Assembly (NCBI GenBank): GCA_002840055.1
Contig: PGZJ01000008.1
Coordinates: forward strand, 62,001 to 126,000
Reading direction: 5' to 3'
DNA length: 64,000 bases
Origin: Gammaproteobacteria bacterium HGW-Gammaproteobacteria-11
GTDB taxonomy: Bacteria; Pseudomonadota; Gammaproteobacteria; Pseudomonadales; Pseudomonadaceae
Made by a program: the position numbers and the translations under genes. How positions within the stretch are numbered: position 1 is the first letter of the stretch; every line of letters begins with the position of its first letter. The notes under the pieces are model-generated. The model made no database searches and was not told the origin of the DNA. It worked only from the letters and a program-made list of their open reading frames with translations. This document shows positions 24,191 through 32,720 of this stretch, piece after piece.

Positions 24191-25534
24191 TTAAAGAGTA
24201 TTTTTGTAGATCACGCCCTGTTTGATGATCAGCCGGAAGTTTTCCTCCGGATTGGCGATCAGCGACAGGTCTGCGGTCGGGTCGCCTTCAACCAGCAGCA
24301 GGTCGGCTATGGCACCTTGCTGAATAACCCCCAGTGGCGCAGGCAGTGGGTAACGCGGCCCGGCCAGGCTCATCAGGGCGCCGTTGTTGCCAGTGGCGAT
24401 CTGCAGGACTTCGCCGGGGCTGTACCAGCGCTGCATGGATACCAGCAGGGCATTCTGGTTCTCACCGAGATTGCCGGTGCCGAGCATGTCGGTGCCAAAG
24501 GCGACCTTGATCTTGTGCTTGCGCGCCAATTCAAAGGCCCGGTCGGTACCCTGCTGAACCATTTGCTGCTTGAGGCGGGCGGCACCGGTTTGGCGGTTGG
24601 ACAGTTCATTGTCGATAAAGGGTTGCAGGCTCCACCAGGCGTCCTTTTCTGCCATCAAGCGGACGGTATCCTCGTCCACCAGCTGACCATGTTCGATACT
24701 CCGTACCCCGGCTTCCAGGGCCATGGTCACGGCCCGCGAGGTGTAGGCATGCACGGCGACGTAGGTGCCCCAGTTTTCTGCAGCCAGCACCGCGGCACGC
24801 AATTCTTCAGGGGTATATTGGGTCACGTCCAGCGGGTCATACATCGACGATACCCCGCCACCGGCCATGAGTTTGATCTGCGTGGCACCGAGCATCAGTT
24901 GCTCACGTACCCGTTGCAATACCGCATCGGAGCCATCGGCAATCGCCGTCACGCCGACCCGGTCGGTGTAATTCAGGGGGGCGTTGGCGGCCTGGGGGAC
25001 TTCATGGGGTAAACGGAAATCGCCATGCCCACCGGTCTGGGACACCATGGCACCGGAGGGAAAAATCCGCGGCCCGACTACCAGACCTTCTTCAATGGCG
25101 CGGCGCAAACCGAAGGACGGCCCGCCCATATCCCGTACCGAGGTAAAGCCGCGCATCAATGTGGCATCGGCAACGCGGCCAGCGAGCAAGTGGATATAGG
25201 CAATATCGGCGGTCATGGCACTGACCGAGGTTGGGCTGGACAGGGTGGAGTGCCAGTGGGCGTCAATCAGCCCCGGCATCAGGGTGCGGCCGCCGCCATC
25301 GATGACCATCAGGTTGTCATCGGCTGCGGGGGTGATAGCGGCGCGGCTGATCTGTTCTATCAGTCCGTTGCGCACCAGTACCTGCATCGGCGCGTTGCTG
25401 CGCTGGGCCGAGGTGCCGTCGAATACATAGACGTTCTGCAGCAGCATGTCCTGCGGCACAGGGCGTGCTGCCTGGCTGGCCAGGGGCAGCAGCAGGCTGG
25501 TACAGAGCATTAACAAGCTGGTCAGGCGCATCAT
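24191..25534 (-). CDS. Exported metal-dependent amidohydrolase
   Basis: This 447-residue protein has a signal peptide (residues 1-22, ending ASQAARP). The amidohydrolase barrel shows the first metal site in LMPGLIDAHWHST (HxH), a probable carboxylated Lys in TQIKLMAGGG, further His ligands in YVAVHAYT and RSIEHGQL, and the final Asp in VAFGTDMLG. It belongs to the subtype-III-like group that includes periplasmic prolidases/organophosphate acid anhydrolases and imidazolonepropionase-like enzymes. Substrate unknown; an N-acyl or peptide bond is likely. It is the last gene of the efflux operon and overlaps the permease stop by 4 bp (ATGA), so hydrolysis and export may be functionally linked. Confidence 0.87.
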   Translation of the reverse strand: MMRLTSLLMLCTSLLLPLASQAARPVPQDMLLQNVYVFDGTSAQRSNAPMQVLVRNGLIEQISRAAITPAADDNLMVIDGGGRTLMPGLIDAHWHSTLSSPTSVSAMTADIAYIHLLAGRVADATLMRGFTSVRDMGGPSFGLRRAIEEGLVVGPRIFPSGAMVSQTGGHGDFRLPHEVPQAANAPLNYTDRVGVTAIADGSDAVLQRVREQLMLGATQIKLMAGGGVSSMYDPLDVTQYTPEELRAAVLAAENWGTYVAVHAYTSRAVTMALEAGVRSIEHGQLVDEDTVRLMAEKDAWWSLQPFIDNELSNRQTGAARLKQQMVQQGTDRAFELARKHKIKVAFGTDMLGTGNLGENQNALLVSMQRWYSPGEVLQIATGNNGALMSLAGPRYPLPAPLGVIQQGAIADLLLVEGDPTADLSLIANPEENFRLIIKQGVIYKNTL

Positions 25535-26715
25535 GGTGAGACTCCCGAGGGGGCAGGGTGGTTGGGTGATTCTAGTCTGTGTTCGTGACGGGCGCGGTAC
25601 GCCAGCCAGCCGCCATAGAACAGGCCAAGTCCCAGCAGCACGGCCATTTCCCGTCCGATCGCCGAGAGCGGCACACCCATCTGGTTGATCGACAGGAAGC
25701 CCTGGATACCGGCCTTGGCCGGGATCAGCAGGCTTATCCAGTCCAGCCAGGCTGGCAGGTTGTTGGCCGGCCAGGCGAAGCCGGCGGTAAAGACGATCGG
25801 TAGCGAAGTCAGCAGGACAATCACAGTGGGTAGCTCCGGGCGCGGCAGCAGGTAGCCGAGCCAGAGTGCAAACAGGGTACTGCTGAGAAAGAACAGGCTG
25901 CTGAACAGCAGCAGACTTGCAGGGGTGGCGACATGCGGTACGCCATAGAGCTGGAAGAAAAAGCCGAAATACAGCATGGCAAACAGCAGATAGATCAGCA
26001 CAAAGTTGACTAGCCGCAGCAGCAGGGCCTGGGCCAAAGGCGGTGCAGGACGACCCAGCCGGCGGCGAGCGCGATCCTTGATGGTGATGCTGCCAGCGGC
26101 GATCAGCAATGTCTGGTGCAGAATCAGCACGAAGACCGCCGGGACAATGTAATTGATATACCCCCCGGTCGGGTTGAAGGCGGGCTTGGTGATCAGGCGC
26201 ATGGGCATGACCTGACCGGGAATGCGCGCCGGGTTTTCACCCTTGAGCAGGCTCATGATGATCTGGCTTTCCGCTGACAGGGTCATGGCGGCCGTCATCA
26301 GGCCTTCGACCACATTGCCGTAGATCAGAAAATAGCTGGCATCACCGGCAAAGGACAGGCTGGTCGGCCGACCCAGATACACATCGCGCTCGAAGCCGGC
26401 GGGGACGATCATCAGGCCGTGTACCTCGCCGTTGGCCAGGAGCTGTTCGGCCTCCGCCATGCTGGCAGGTTGTGCGGCCACTCGAACCTGCGGGGTGGCG
26501 TCGGTCATGCGGATCAGGTGGCGAGCCATTGCGCTGCGGTCCTGATCCAGCACGGCAATGGCCTGTTCGCCCGGTACATTGCGTTGATAGGGCAGGGGGT
26601 AGAGCACTGCATAGAACAGAATGCCGCCAGCCAGCACCAGCAGCACGGCGCGGTCGGTAAAGATATGCGCCAGTTCAATCTGCCAGGTGTGCCAGAGGTT
26701 TTTCCACAGGCTCAT
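25531..26715 (-). CDS. ABC-2 type transporter permease (YhhJ/YbhR-like), second subunit
   Basis: This 394-residue protein has one N-terminal membrane helix (AVLLVLAGGILFYAVLYPLPY), a large extracytoplasmic domain (about 45-165: VAVLDQDRS-like AIAVLDQDRSAMARHL) and five to six C-terminal helices. This is the ABC2_membrane_3 layout of YhhJ and YbhR/S. The start MSLWKNLW at 26715 overlaps the upstream permease stop by 4 bp. An apparent 5' extension to 27285 is out of frame with the real upstream gene and rejected. No ATP-binding subunit gene lies in the operon. It probably forms a heterodimer with the first permease. Confidence 0.88.
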   Translation of the reverse strand: MSLWKNLWHTWQIELAHIFTDRAVLLVLAGGILFYAVLYPLPYQRNVPGEQAIAVLDQDRSAMARHLIRMTDATPQVRVAAQPASMAEAEQLLANGEVHGLMIVPAGFERDVYLGRPTSLSFAGDASYFLIYGNVVEGLMTAAMTLSAESQIIMSLLKGENPARIPGQVMPMRLITKPAFNPTGGYINYIVPAVFVLILHQTLLIAAGSITIKDRARRRLGRPAPPLAQALLLRLVNFVLIYLLFAMLYFGFFFQLYGVPHVATPASLLLFSSLFFLSSTLFALWLGYLLPRPELPTVIVLLTSLPIVFTAGFAWPANNLPAWLDWISLLIPAKAGIQGFLSINQMGVPLSAIGREMAVLLGLGLFYGGWLAYRARHEHRLESPNHPAPSGVSP

Positions 26716-27860
26716 GGTGTCACCTGCTCGGCCGGATTCGCGATGATGCGTGTGGGCAGACTGTGAATGGCCAGTGGCAGGGGTAACAGGAACAGCAACA
26801 GTATCAGCAGGGGCGGCAGCAGCACGGCCAGGCCGGCAGCATGATCGGCCACCGCGACCTGCAGCTCCATATAGTGGGTGGAGGGCATCAGCCCGCCCCA
26901 GACCCAGGCCAGGGCATTCATGTCCCCACGCGGAAAGGTGATGCCCATAAAGGCAAAGGCCGGCGCCAGATAGGCGGCGCAGACGCTCAGGGCGCGTACG
27001 GTGTTCGGCAATAGGGCCAGAATCAGGGTGGCCATGCTTTGTACGGCCAGGACCATCAGGGCCATACCGCAGACCAGCCAGAGCACATTGCCGGCTGGCA
27101 CCCAGCCGAGCCAGAACTGAAACAGGGCGAGCATCACCAGCCCCTGCAGCCAGAGCAGCAGAAACAGGGGGGCAAGCAACTGGTAGCAGGCGCGGCAGCG
27201 CTGGCTGAAACCGGCTGGCAAGGGCGCTTGCTGCAGCCGCCAGGCCAACAGCAACACGGTGCTGACGACGATCAGGATCTGCCATGCCGCCGGTGCAATC
27301 GAGGTGACCAGAAAACGCGCATAACTCATTCCCGGGTTATACAGCGAGGTGATCTGTGGACGCAGTGGCGCGGCACCAGCCAGGGCTTGCGGCAGACTCT
27401 GACCTTGACCTAGGCGCAGCGCAACACCGCGTTCGGCGGCAAAATTGAAGCTGGTCTGGCTTAGTGCCGAGGCGATAAATTTGCCTGCCAGCAGGTACTG
27501 ACTGTTATAGAAAGCGGTCACCTCGGGACTGGTGCCCCTGAGCAGATCCCGGCTGAAATCAGGGGGGATGATCAACAGCGCCAGCACCTCGCCGTGTTTC
27601 AGCGCCTCTGAACCTTCATGGGCTGAGGGGTAGGGGTAGCGCAGGTCGAGGGCTGGGTGGGCGTTCAGTTCGCGCTGCAGGGCGCGGCCCTCGGCACTGT
27701 GATCCAGGTCGACCACACCCACCGGCAGAGACTGGGGCGAGCCGGTAACAAACACGGCGATAAACAGCAGGGTCACCAGCGGCGGTAGCCACAGGGTCAG
27801 TGCCAGTATCCAGGGCTGCTGGCGCAGGCCATGCCAACCGCTGAGCCTTGATGCTGTCAT
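26712..27860 (-). CDS. ABC-2 type transporter permease, first subunit
   Basis: This 382-residue protein has the same architecture as the next gene: an N-terminal helix (WILALTLWLPPLVTLLFIAVF), an extracytoplasmic domain beginning LPVGVVDLDHSAEGR, then several C-terminal helices ending LLLPPLLILLLFLLPLPLAI. The VGVVDLDHS start of the soluble domain is typical of ABC2_membrane_3 / YhgE-like exporters. It begins 20 bp after the HlyD-like gene and overlaps the second permease by 4 bp. Substrate unknown. Confidence 0.88.
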   Translation of the reverse strand: MTASRLSGWHGLRQQPWILALTLWLPPLVTLLFIAVFVTGSPQSLPVGVVDLDHSAEGRALQRELNAHPALDLRYPYPSAHEGSEALKHGEVLALLIIPPDFSRDLLRGTSPEVTAFYNSQYLLAGKFIASALSQTSFNFAAERGVALRLGQGQSLPQALAGAAPLRPQITSLYNPGMSYARFLVTSIAPAAWQILIVVSTVLLLAWRLQQAPLPAGFSQRCRACYQLLAPLFLLLWLQGLVMLALFQFWLGWVPAGNVLWLVCGMALMVLAVQSMATLILALLPNTVRALSVCAAYLAPAFAFMGITFPRGDMNALAWVWGGLMPSTHYMELQVAVADHAAGLAVLLPPLLILLLFLLPLPLAIHSLPTRIIANPAEQVTP

Positions 27861-27880
27861 GGGCTCGTCCCTTCAGCCGT

Positions 27881-28858
27881 TCATGGCTGCAGTTCCAGCA
27901 GGACACTCATGCCCGCTCGCAGTCCGGGTACAGGCTCCAGCGGCTGCATTTCGACCTCAAAGGTGCGCATGTCAAAGCCGCGTCCGGGCACGGTTGCCCG
28001 CCAGGTGGCAAAGTCGCCCAGTACCGCGACATGGCTGACACGAAAGCGCACCTGTCTATTCAGCGCGGGAACCTGCAGATCGAACTCTGCGCCCTCCGGT
28101 ACGCGCTCAAGGAAGTCTTCACGGACGTTGAACAGTGCCCAGGCGTCATTCAGGTCGGTCAGCATCACCACCGGAAAGCCCTGGGGTACCAGTTCGCCGG
28201 GACTCAGCAGTACATTGCTGACGACACCGCCATGGTGGGCGTGGGCCAGGGTGTCATCCAGCAGTTCGGCTACTTCATTGCGCAGGCTGGTGGTCGCCGC
28301 TTCACCGGCGCGGCTGGCGGTGCGCGCCTCGTCGCGTGGGCCGGTCTCGGCCAGTTGCAGAATCTCGGCGGCGGTGACCCGGGTTTTCTGCGCAATTTGC
28401 CAGAAGGTATAGGCTTCATCCAGTCGTTGGCGGGCGACGACGCCCTGCTCCGCCAGGGAGCGTACCCGGTCGTAGGTAGTGCGGGCGAGCGCTTCGGCGG
28501 CCTGGGCCTTTTCAAACTCGCTGCGGGCGGCGGCAATCTTTTCATCACGAGTGCCGCCTTCAACGGCCTGGGCGAGCGACCGGCTGATGGTGTCCAGCGC
28601 CTCGATCTGGGTCAGCTTGGCCTCCAGCTCCGGACTGTCGATACGAAACAGCAGCTCATCGGCCGTGACCACGCTGCCACGCCTGACATGCACCTCGGCC
28701 AGGCGGCCGGGGATCTTGGACGACACCATGTACTGGCGTGCCTCGATCTGACCTTGCAGCTGAATCGGTGGCGAACTGTAGGACCGCCAGAACACCAGAC
28801 TGATGGCGACAATGATGGCCGCCAGTACCGGCAACAGGATAAGCGTGCGTTTGCTCAC
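27881..28858 (-). CDS. HlyD-family membrane fusion protein
   Basis: This 325-residue protein has an N-terminal membrane anchor (LILLPVLAAIIVAISLVFW). A lipoyl half (QGQIEARQYMVSSKIPGRLAEVHVRRGSVV), a coiled-coil hairpin (about 80-195, Ala/Glu/Arg-rich) and the second lipoyl half (AHHGGVVSNVLLSPGELVPQ) follow. It matches YbhG/YhiI-type adaptors that couple ABC-2 permeases to TolC. The start is GTG in a GTGA overlap with the TolC-like stop, with GGGGAAG upstream. Its job is to bridge the two permeases and the outer-membrane channel across the periplasm. Confidence 0.9.
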   Translation of the reverse strand: MSKRTLILLPVLAAIIVAISLVFWRSYSSPPIQLQGQIEARQYMVSSKIPGRLAEVHVRRGSVVTADELLFRIDSPELEAKLTQIEALDTISRSLAQAVEGGTRDEKIAAARSEFEKAQAAEALARTTYDRVRSLAEQGVVARQRLDEAYTFWQIAQKTRVTAAEILQLAETGPRDEARTASRAGEAATTSLRNEVAELLDDTLAHAHHGGVVSNVLLSPGELVPQGFPVVMLTDLNDAWALFNVREDFLERVPEGAEFDLQVPALNRQVRFRVSHVAVLGDFATWRATVPGRGFDMRTFEVEMQPLEPVPGLRAGMSVLLELQP

Positions 28859-30285
28859 GGGATGGCTTCCCCTTGATCGAGATAGACAAAGAGCTGTTCG
28901 GATTGTCCCGAGAGACTCAGTACCTGTGCCAGTGACAGGACGAAACGAAAGGCGGCTGCGTCGCGGCGCGTCCGCGTGGCAGACAGGAAGGTCTGGGCAT
29001 CGATGACATCCAGCGCCCGCCCCAGGCCTTCGCTGAAGGCCAATTCCTGAAGACGCAGTGTTTCTTCAGCCAGCGCCTGGGTGCTGGCCAGATCACGGTA
29101 TTCAATCAGGGCGTGGCGGGCATGTCGGTATTGCTGGTCGAACAGCAGCTCCAGCTTGCGCCGGGAGGCTTGTTGCAGATAGCCGATCTCATCCACCGTG
29201 CTTTGCGCTGCCTGGATTTTGCCGCGCGGACCGTCGCGGTCGACCAGTGGCATGCGAACCCCCACGCCGAGTAACCAGTCCGGACTCAGGTCACTGGCCA
29301 GCGAGTCGTTCTCGTACAGGTTATAGCTGCCGAACATGAACACATTGGGTTGATAGAGACCGCGGCTGGCGCGGGTGACGCTCTCTGCCTGAGCGCGTTT
29401 GGTGGCCAGCAATTGCAGGCCTGGATGGTTGTTCAGGCCCGCCTGCAGCTCGGACTGCACCGGCAGTTGGTCCAGGATAAACAAGGGTGAGCCGGGCTGG
29501 GGCCCCTGTTGGGTATCTGACAATGAGTCGGCGGCGAAATGCACCATGGAAGCCAACGCATCACGCGCGCCGTCGCGCTGGTCGCGCAGAGCGGCTGTGG
29601 TAATACGCGCCTTGTCATAGGCGGCCTGAGCCGCCAGACGTTCTACCCGGGCAATCTGGAACTGATCTTCCATAGCCTGTGCCGAGGCAAAATGCCGGGA
29701 CAAGGTCTGTTCTGCCTGCTGCTGGGTAATCAGCGCCCGCTCAGCCATCACCAGGCCGTAGTAGACCTCGACCAATGCGAGAAAACGGGCATGGCGAATA
29801 TCCTCCATCAACAGTTCGGCTTCGCGGTCACCCAGTTGCAACAGCTCACGCGCGGTGGTGATTTTGCCACCGGTGTACAAGGGCCAGAACAGGGCCAGCG
29901 AGCTGCGTGATACATCCCGGCCGGTCACTGGCGTGCGGAACGCGTCGCGGCCACCGAGGGCATCAATCAGCAACTGCCCCAGAATACTCTCGGCGGCGCT
30001 GCTCAGCGGATTCAGGGCCAGCGCATCCAGCTCGACCGGACTGTCCAGGCGGGTATAGGAGCCCAGCAGGTCGATCTGGGGCAATAGCAGGCTGGTACTG
30101 TTCGACAGCAAGGCGGCAGCGCGTTGTTGTGCCGCCTGACCGGCGGCGAGGTTGTCATCCAGCTCCAGCACCCTTTGCCAAGCGTCTGCGAGGGTCAGTT
30201 GCGGACTGTCGGCGTGGCTGCTGGCTGAGCCAAGTGCAGTAACGGACACACCTATGATTGCAAGGGCGATACGCACAGGCTTCAA
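28855..30285 (-). CDS. TolC-family outer-membrane efflux protein
   Basis: This 476-residue protein has a signal peptide (residues 1-26, ending SHADSP) and two outer-membrane-efflux repeats (LTLADAWQRVLELDDNLAAGQAAQQ; NHPGLQLLATKRAQAESVTRASRGLYQPNVFMFGSYNLYEN). The start is TTG at 30285, with GGAG 7-8 bp upstream; an ATG 18 bp further up is out of frame. First gene of the operon TolC-HlyD-permease-permease-amidohydrolase, all overlapping by 4 bp or nearly so. Promoter not identified in the 218-bp gap to the sulfotransferase. Confidence 0.9.
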   Translation of the reverse strand: MKPVRIALAIIGVSVTALGSASSHADSPQLTLADAWQRVLELDDNLAAGQAAQQRAAALLSNSTSLLLPQIDLLGSYTRLDSPVELDALALNPLSSAAESILGQLLIDALGGRDAFRTPVTGRDVSRSSLALFWPLYTGGKITTARELLQLGDREAELLMEDIRHARFLALVEVYYGLVMAERALITQQQAEQTLSRHFASAQAMEDQFQIARVERLAAQAAYDKARITTAALRDQRDGARDALASMVHFAADSLSDTQQGPQPGSPLFILDQLPVQSELQAGLNNHPGLQLLATKRAQAESVTRASRGLYQPNVFMFGSYNLYENDSLASDLSPDWLLGVGVRMPLVDRDGPRGKIQAAQSTVDEIGYLQQASRRKLELLFDQQYRHARHALIEYRDLASTQALAEETLRLQELAFSEGLGRALDVIDAQTFLSATRTRRDAAAFRFVLSLAQVLSLSGQSEQLFVYLDQGEAIP

Positions 30286-30503
30286 TTTGCTGCTCCATAG
30301 CCGGTTGTTGTCTTATCTGCAGGCACGTGTGGGGCTGGGCATGCAATGACCGTATTTGAAACCAAACCTTAGCAAATCTTTTTTTCACATCGCACTGAAA
30401 TGGCTGTGCCGAAACAAGCCGCTACAGTTTTATGGCGAAAAGGCGGAAGAACGACGCACTATCCAGACTGATTGATAAGTGCAAAAAGGCAACGCTGGCA
30501 GCC

Positions 30504-31358
30504 TTACCAGTCAGGTTGAAAACCCAGATACTCGAACAGCGCGGTGTTTGCCGCTGCATACAGTGGTTCAAGCAAATCAAGCTCTTGCCGGGTTATTTCT
30601 GCAGGGTAGGCCCTGCTATTCTTGATGTCCTGCAGGCGCTGAGGCGCCAGGGCCTGATAAGGTACTCCGAGAAAATCATGGCAGCGTTGCATCACGGCGG
30701 CGCTGTCGTTTTTAAGCTGGTTGAAGCCCAGCACCAGGACGTTGGCCCAACCAAAACAGGCTACATAGCGCTCGATCTGATCCTTGTAAAAGCCTCTGCG
30801 CAGCAGGCTGGGCTCCTCGTCGCTGGCACCTGATTCGATCAGGGCCATTTCAAGCTTGATGTAGTCGGAAAAGGACGGGCAACTGCCGTTGAAGAATATC
30901 TGCTTTATCGGGCTGTCATCCCGGCCATATTGATCCTTGGCGATGATGCCCGGAACACGACCTTCCTCGTTCCATTGGCGGTACATGTTCCAGGCCGAAT
31001 AAGCCCTGGCGATGGGTTCGCGCAGGATAATGATGATCTTCAGGTCGGGGTTGTAGGCCTTCAGCCGTGCGGGGACTTTTTCACGGCAGAGATAACTGGG
31101 CGAGGCTTCAAAGTAGCTGACGTGCTTGCCCTTGCCTTTGCGTCGCAGGAAGTGCGCTTCATACCAGCTGTTACCCTTGCTGAAGTTATCTTCACGATCA
31201 AAAAAATGGATTTCCTTGGGGGTTGATCCGCAGAGGCTGGCGGATTCGTTCAGATAACTGAAAAGCGATGAGGTGCCACTCTTTTGCGCGCCAACGATAA
31301 TAAAGTCTGGACGATGGCCACCCCGTAGCAGGGTTTGAATTTTCTTCTTTAAACGCAT
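30504..31358 (-). CDS. PAPS-dependent sulfotransferase domain protein
   Basis: This 284-residue protein has the 5'-phosphosulfate loop PDFIIVGAQKSGTSSLFSYL near the N-terminus and the 3'-phosphate motif LKIIIILREPIARAYSAWNMY (about residues 105-125). These bind PAPS in heparan-sulfate-type sulfotransferases. KEIHFFD is the usual catalytic-strand motif. The acceptor is unknown, perhaps a polysaccharide or lipid head group. The ATG at 31358 is preferred; an in-frame TTG at 31424 would add 22 residues with no ribosome site. No sulfate-activation or glycan genes lie beside it, so the context does not reveal the substrate. Confidence 0.85.
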   Translation of the reverse strand: MRLKKKIQTLLRGGHRPDFIIVGAQKSGTSSLFSYLNESASLCGSTPKEIHFFDREDNFSKGNSWYEAHFLRRKGKGKHVSYFEASPSYLCREKVPARLKAYNPDLKIIIILREPIARAYSAWNMYRQWNEEGRVPGIIAKDQYGRDDSPIKQIFFNGSCPSFSDYIKLEMALIESGASDEEPSLLRRGFYKDQIERYVACFGWANVLVLGFNQLKNDSAAVMQRCHDFLGVPYQALAPQRLQDIKNSRAYPAEITRQELDLLEPLYAAANTALFEYLGFQPDW

Positions 31359-31470
31359 TTTCAAATAGGCTGTCCATGCTGCGATGGGCGCTTCAGCGCA
31401 CAAGACCAGTGCTGTTTTTGACAAGGGACCTGATACGAGGTGTCGGCTATCAGCCCCTTGTTGCTAGGGC

Positions 31471-31674
31471 TTACTTGCGCAAGAACGCCATGAAAACGCC
31501 CGCTACAAGGGAAATGGCACCGCCAATAATGAAGTACATGGTTTCATCGGTAAAACGACCGGTAAAGGTTTCGGTCAGTTGTTCACCCAGGGACTGAGAG
31601 GACTGGTAGCCGAAATACAGCAGCAGTATGCCCAGCGCGATCAGTACGATACCAACCAGCTTCTGACTTCCCAT
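31471..31674 (-). CDS. DUF3185 small membrane protein
   Basis: This 67-residue protein has two membrane helices (VGIVLIALGILLLYFGYQSSQS and MYFIIGGAISLVAGVFMAFL) separated by a conserved LGEQLTETFTGRFTDET loop. This matches the DUF3185 family of unknown function common in gammaproteobacteria. CGGAG lies upstream of the ATG at 31674. Much longer readings of this frame (to 32679) run antisense to the GDPD gene and are not real. Confidence 0.8.
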   Translation of the reverse strand: MGSQKLVGIVLIALGILLLYFGYQSSQSLGEQLTETFTGRFTDETMYFIIGGAISLVAGVFMAFLRK

Positions 31675-31857
31675 GGTGTTTCTCCGTTCTTGTTGTTGAC
31701 GCGCGGTGTGCTGCGTTACTTTGTGATCCGCAACGAGTGTAACGCAGTTTTGCATGTCGGTTCTGAGCCGATCAGCTTTGTTGCGGGCCGTGTCCTGCCA
31801 TGGCGCGGTGCAGATCTGCTGCTTATGCTGAGAACAGGTACTGACACAGGATCGGCA

Positions 31858-32655
31858 ATGGCTAGTTTCGCTGACAGACTCAATACGCTGGCAAATCATC
31901 TGTGGGCCTTGACGCCTCAGAGCAGAAGGCCGGCCAATTGCGCTGAGGTCAGATTGGTTGCGCACCGCGGTGCGCATGGCCAGGGTCCCGACGGGCGGGT
32001 GCTGGAAAACACCCTTGAAGCCTTTGAGCTGTGTTTGAAAATGGGTGTCTGGGGAGCGGAAATGGATATCCATCTGACCCGCGACGGCGAACCGGTGGTG
32101 CACCATGATGCGCATTGCGGCCGGCTGTTCAATCGACCGGATATCATCATCGCCGAGACCAACTTTCGCGACTTGCGCCTGGCTGTGCCACAGATTCCGC
32201 ATCTGGATGAGGTCTTGCAGCTGAATGCCGGGCGTATGCATCTGATGCTGGAAATCAAGGAGTCCTGGCGTCAGCGCTCGACCCTGCCACAACGCATCAG
32301 CCCCTGGCTGAAATCCCTCACGCCCGGTGACGACTACCACCTGCTCAGTCTGGTGCCTGATCATCTGGAGGGGTTCAATACTATTCCGCGTTCGGCCTTT
32401 GTTGATGTGGCCGAAGCCAATACGGCGGCAATCCTCCGTCAGAATCGGGCATTGCAACATGGTGCGGTGGCAGGCTCCTTTGCGCTGATGGGGGCTGGCT
32501 GCTTGCGCCAATTGCGTGAAGAGGGGCGACAGGTGGGCACCGGGCTGGTCGAGAACAGTTATGTGCTGAACCGCGAGGTGCACCGAGGTGTGGACTGGGT
32601 GTTCACCGATAACATACTGACGCTGCTGCCGGAATCGACGCCCGGCAAAGGCTGA
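31858..32655 (+). CDS. Glycerophosphodiester phosphodiesterase family protein
   Basis: This 265-residue cytosolic TIM-barrel protein has the GDPD signatures LVAHRGAHG...ENTLEAFELCLKMGVWGAEMDIHLTRDGEPVVHHDAHCGRL (catalytic His pair, metal-binding Glu and Asp) and MLEIKES. It hydrolyses glycerophosphodiesters to glycerol-3-phosphate and an alcohol. The ATG at 31858 is selected for its AGGA site; upstream in-frame sequence lies over the divergent DUF3185 gene. It precedes the PhoD-like phosphatase by 65 bp, a pairing that suggests phosphate or phospholipid scavenging. No Pho box was recognised. Confidence 0.87.
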   Translation: MASFADRLNTLANHLWALTPQSRRPANCAEVRLVAHRGAHGQGPDGRVLENTLEAFELCLKMGVWGAEMDIHLTRDGEPVVHHDAHCGRLFNRPDIIIAETNFRDLRLAVPQIPHLDEVLQLNAGRMHLMLEIKESWRQRSTLPQRISPWLKSLTPGDDYHLLSLVPDHLEGFNTIPRSAFVDVAEANTAAILRQNRALQHGAVAGSFALMGAGCLRQLREEGRQVGTGLVENSYVLNREVHRGVDWVFTDNILTLLPESTPGKG

Positions 32656-32720
32656 CCCGTACGAAACATTTCGATGCATGCACGGCTGAACCCGGCAGCT
32701 TTAATGCAGGTCTGACTTTC

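Noticed and set aside
26716..27285. 190-codon N-terminal extension of the second ABC permease
   Set aside because: It is antisense-quality sequence in another frame of the first permease gene; the true start overlaps the upstream stop by 4 bp.
31675..32679. Long minus-strand extension of the DUF3185 gene
   Set aside because: It runs antisense through the GDPD gene; the DUF3185 family size is about 67 residues.
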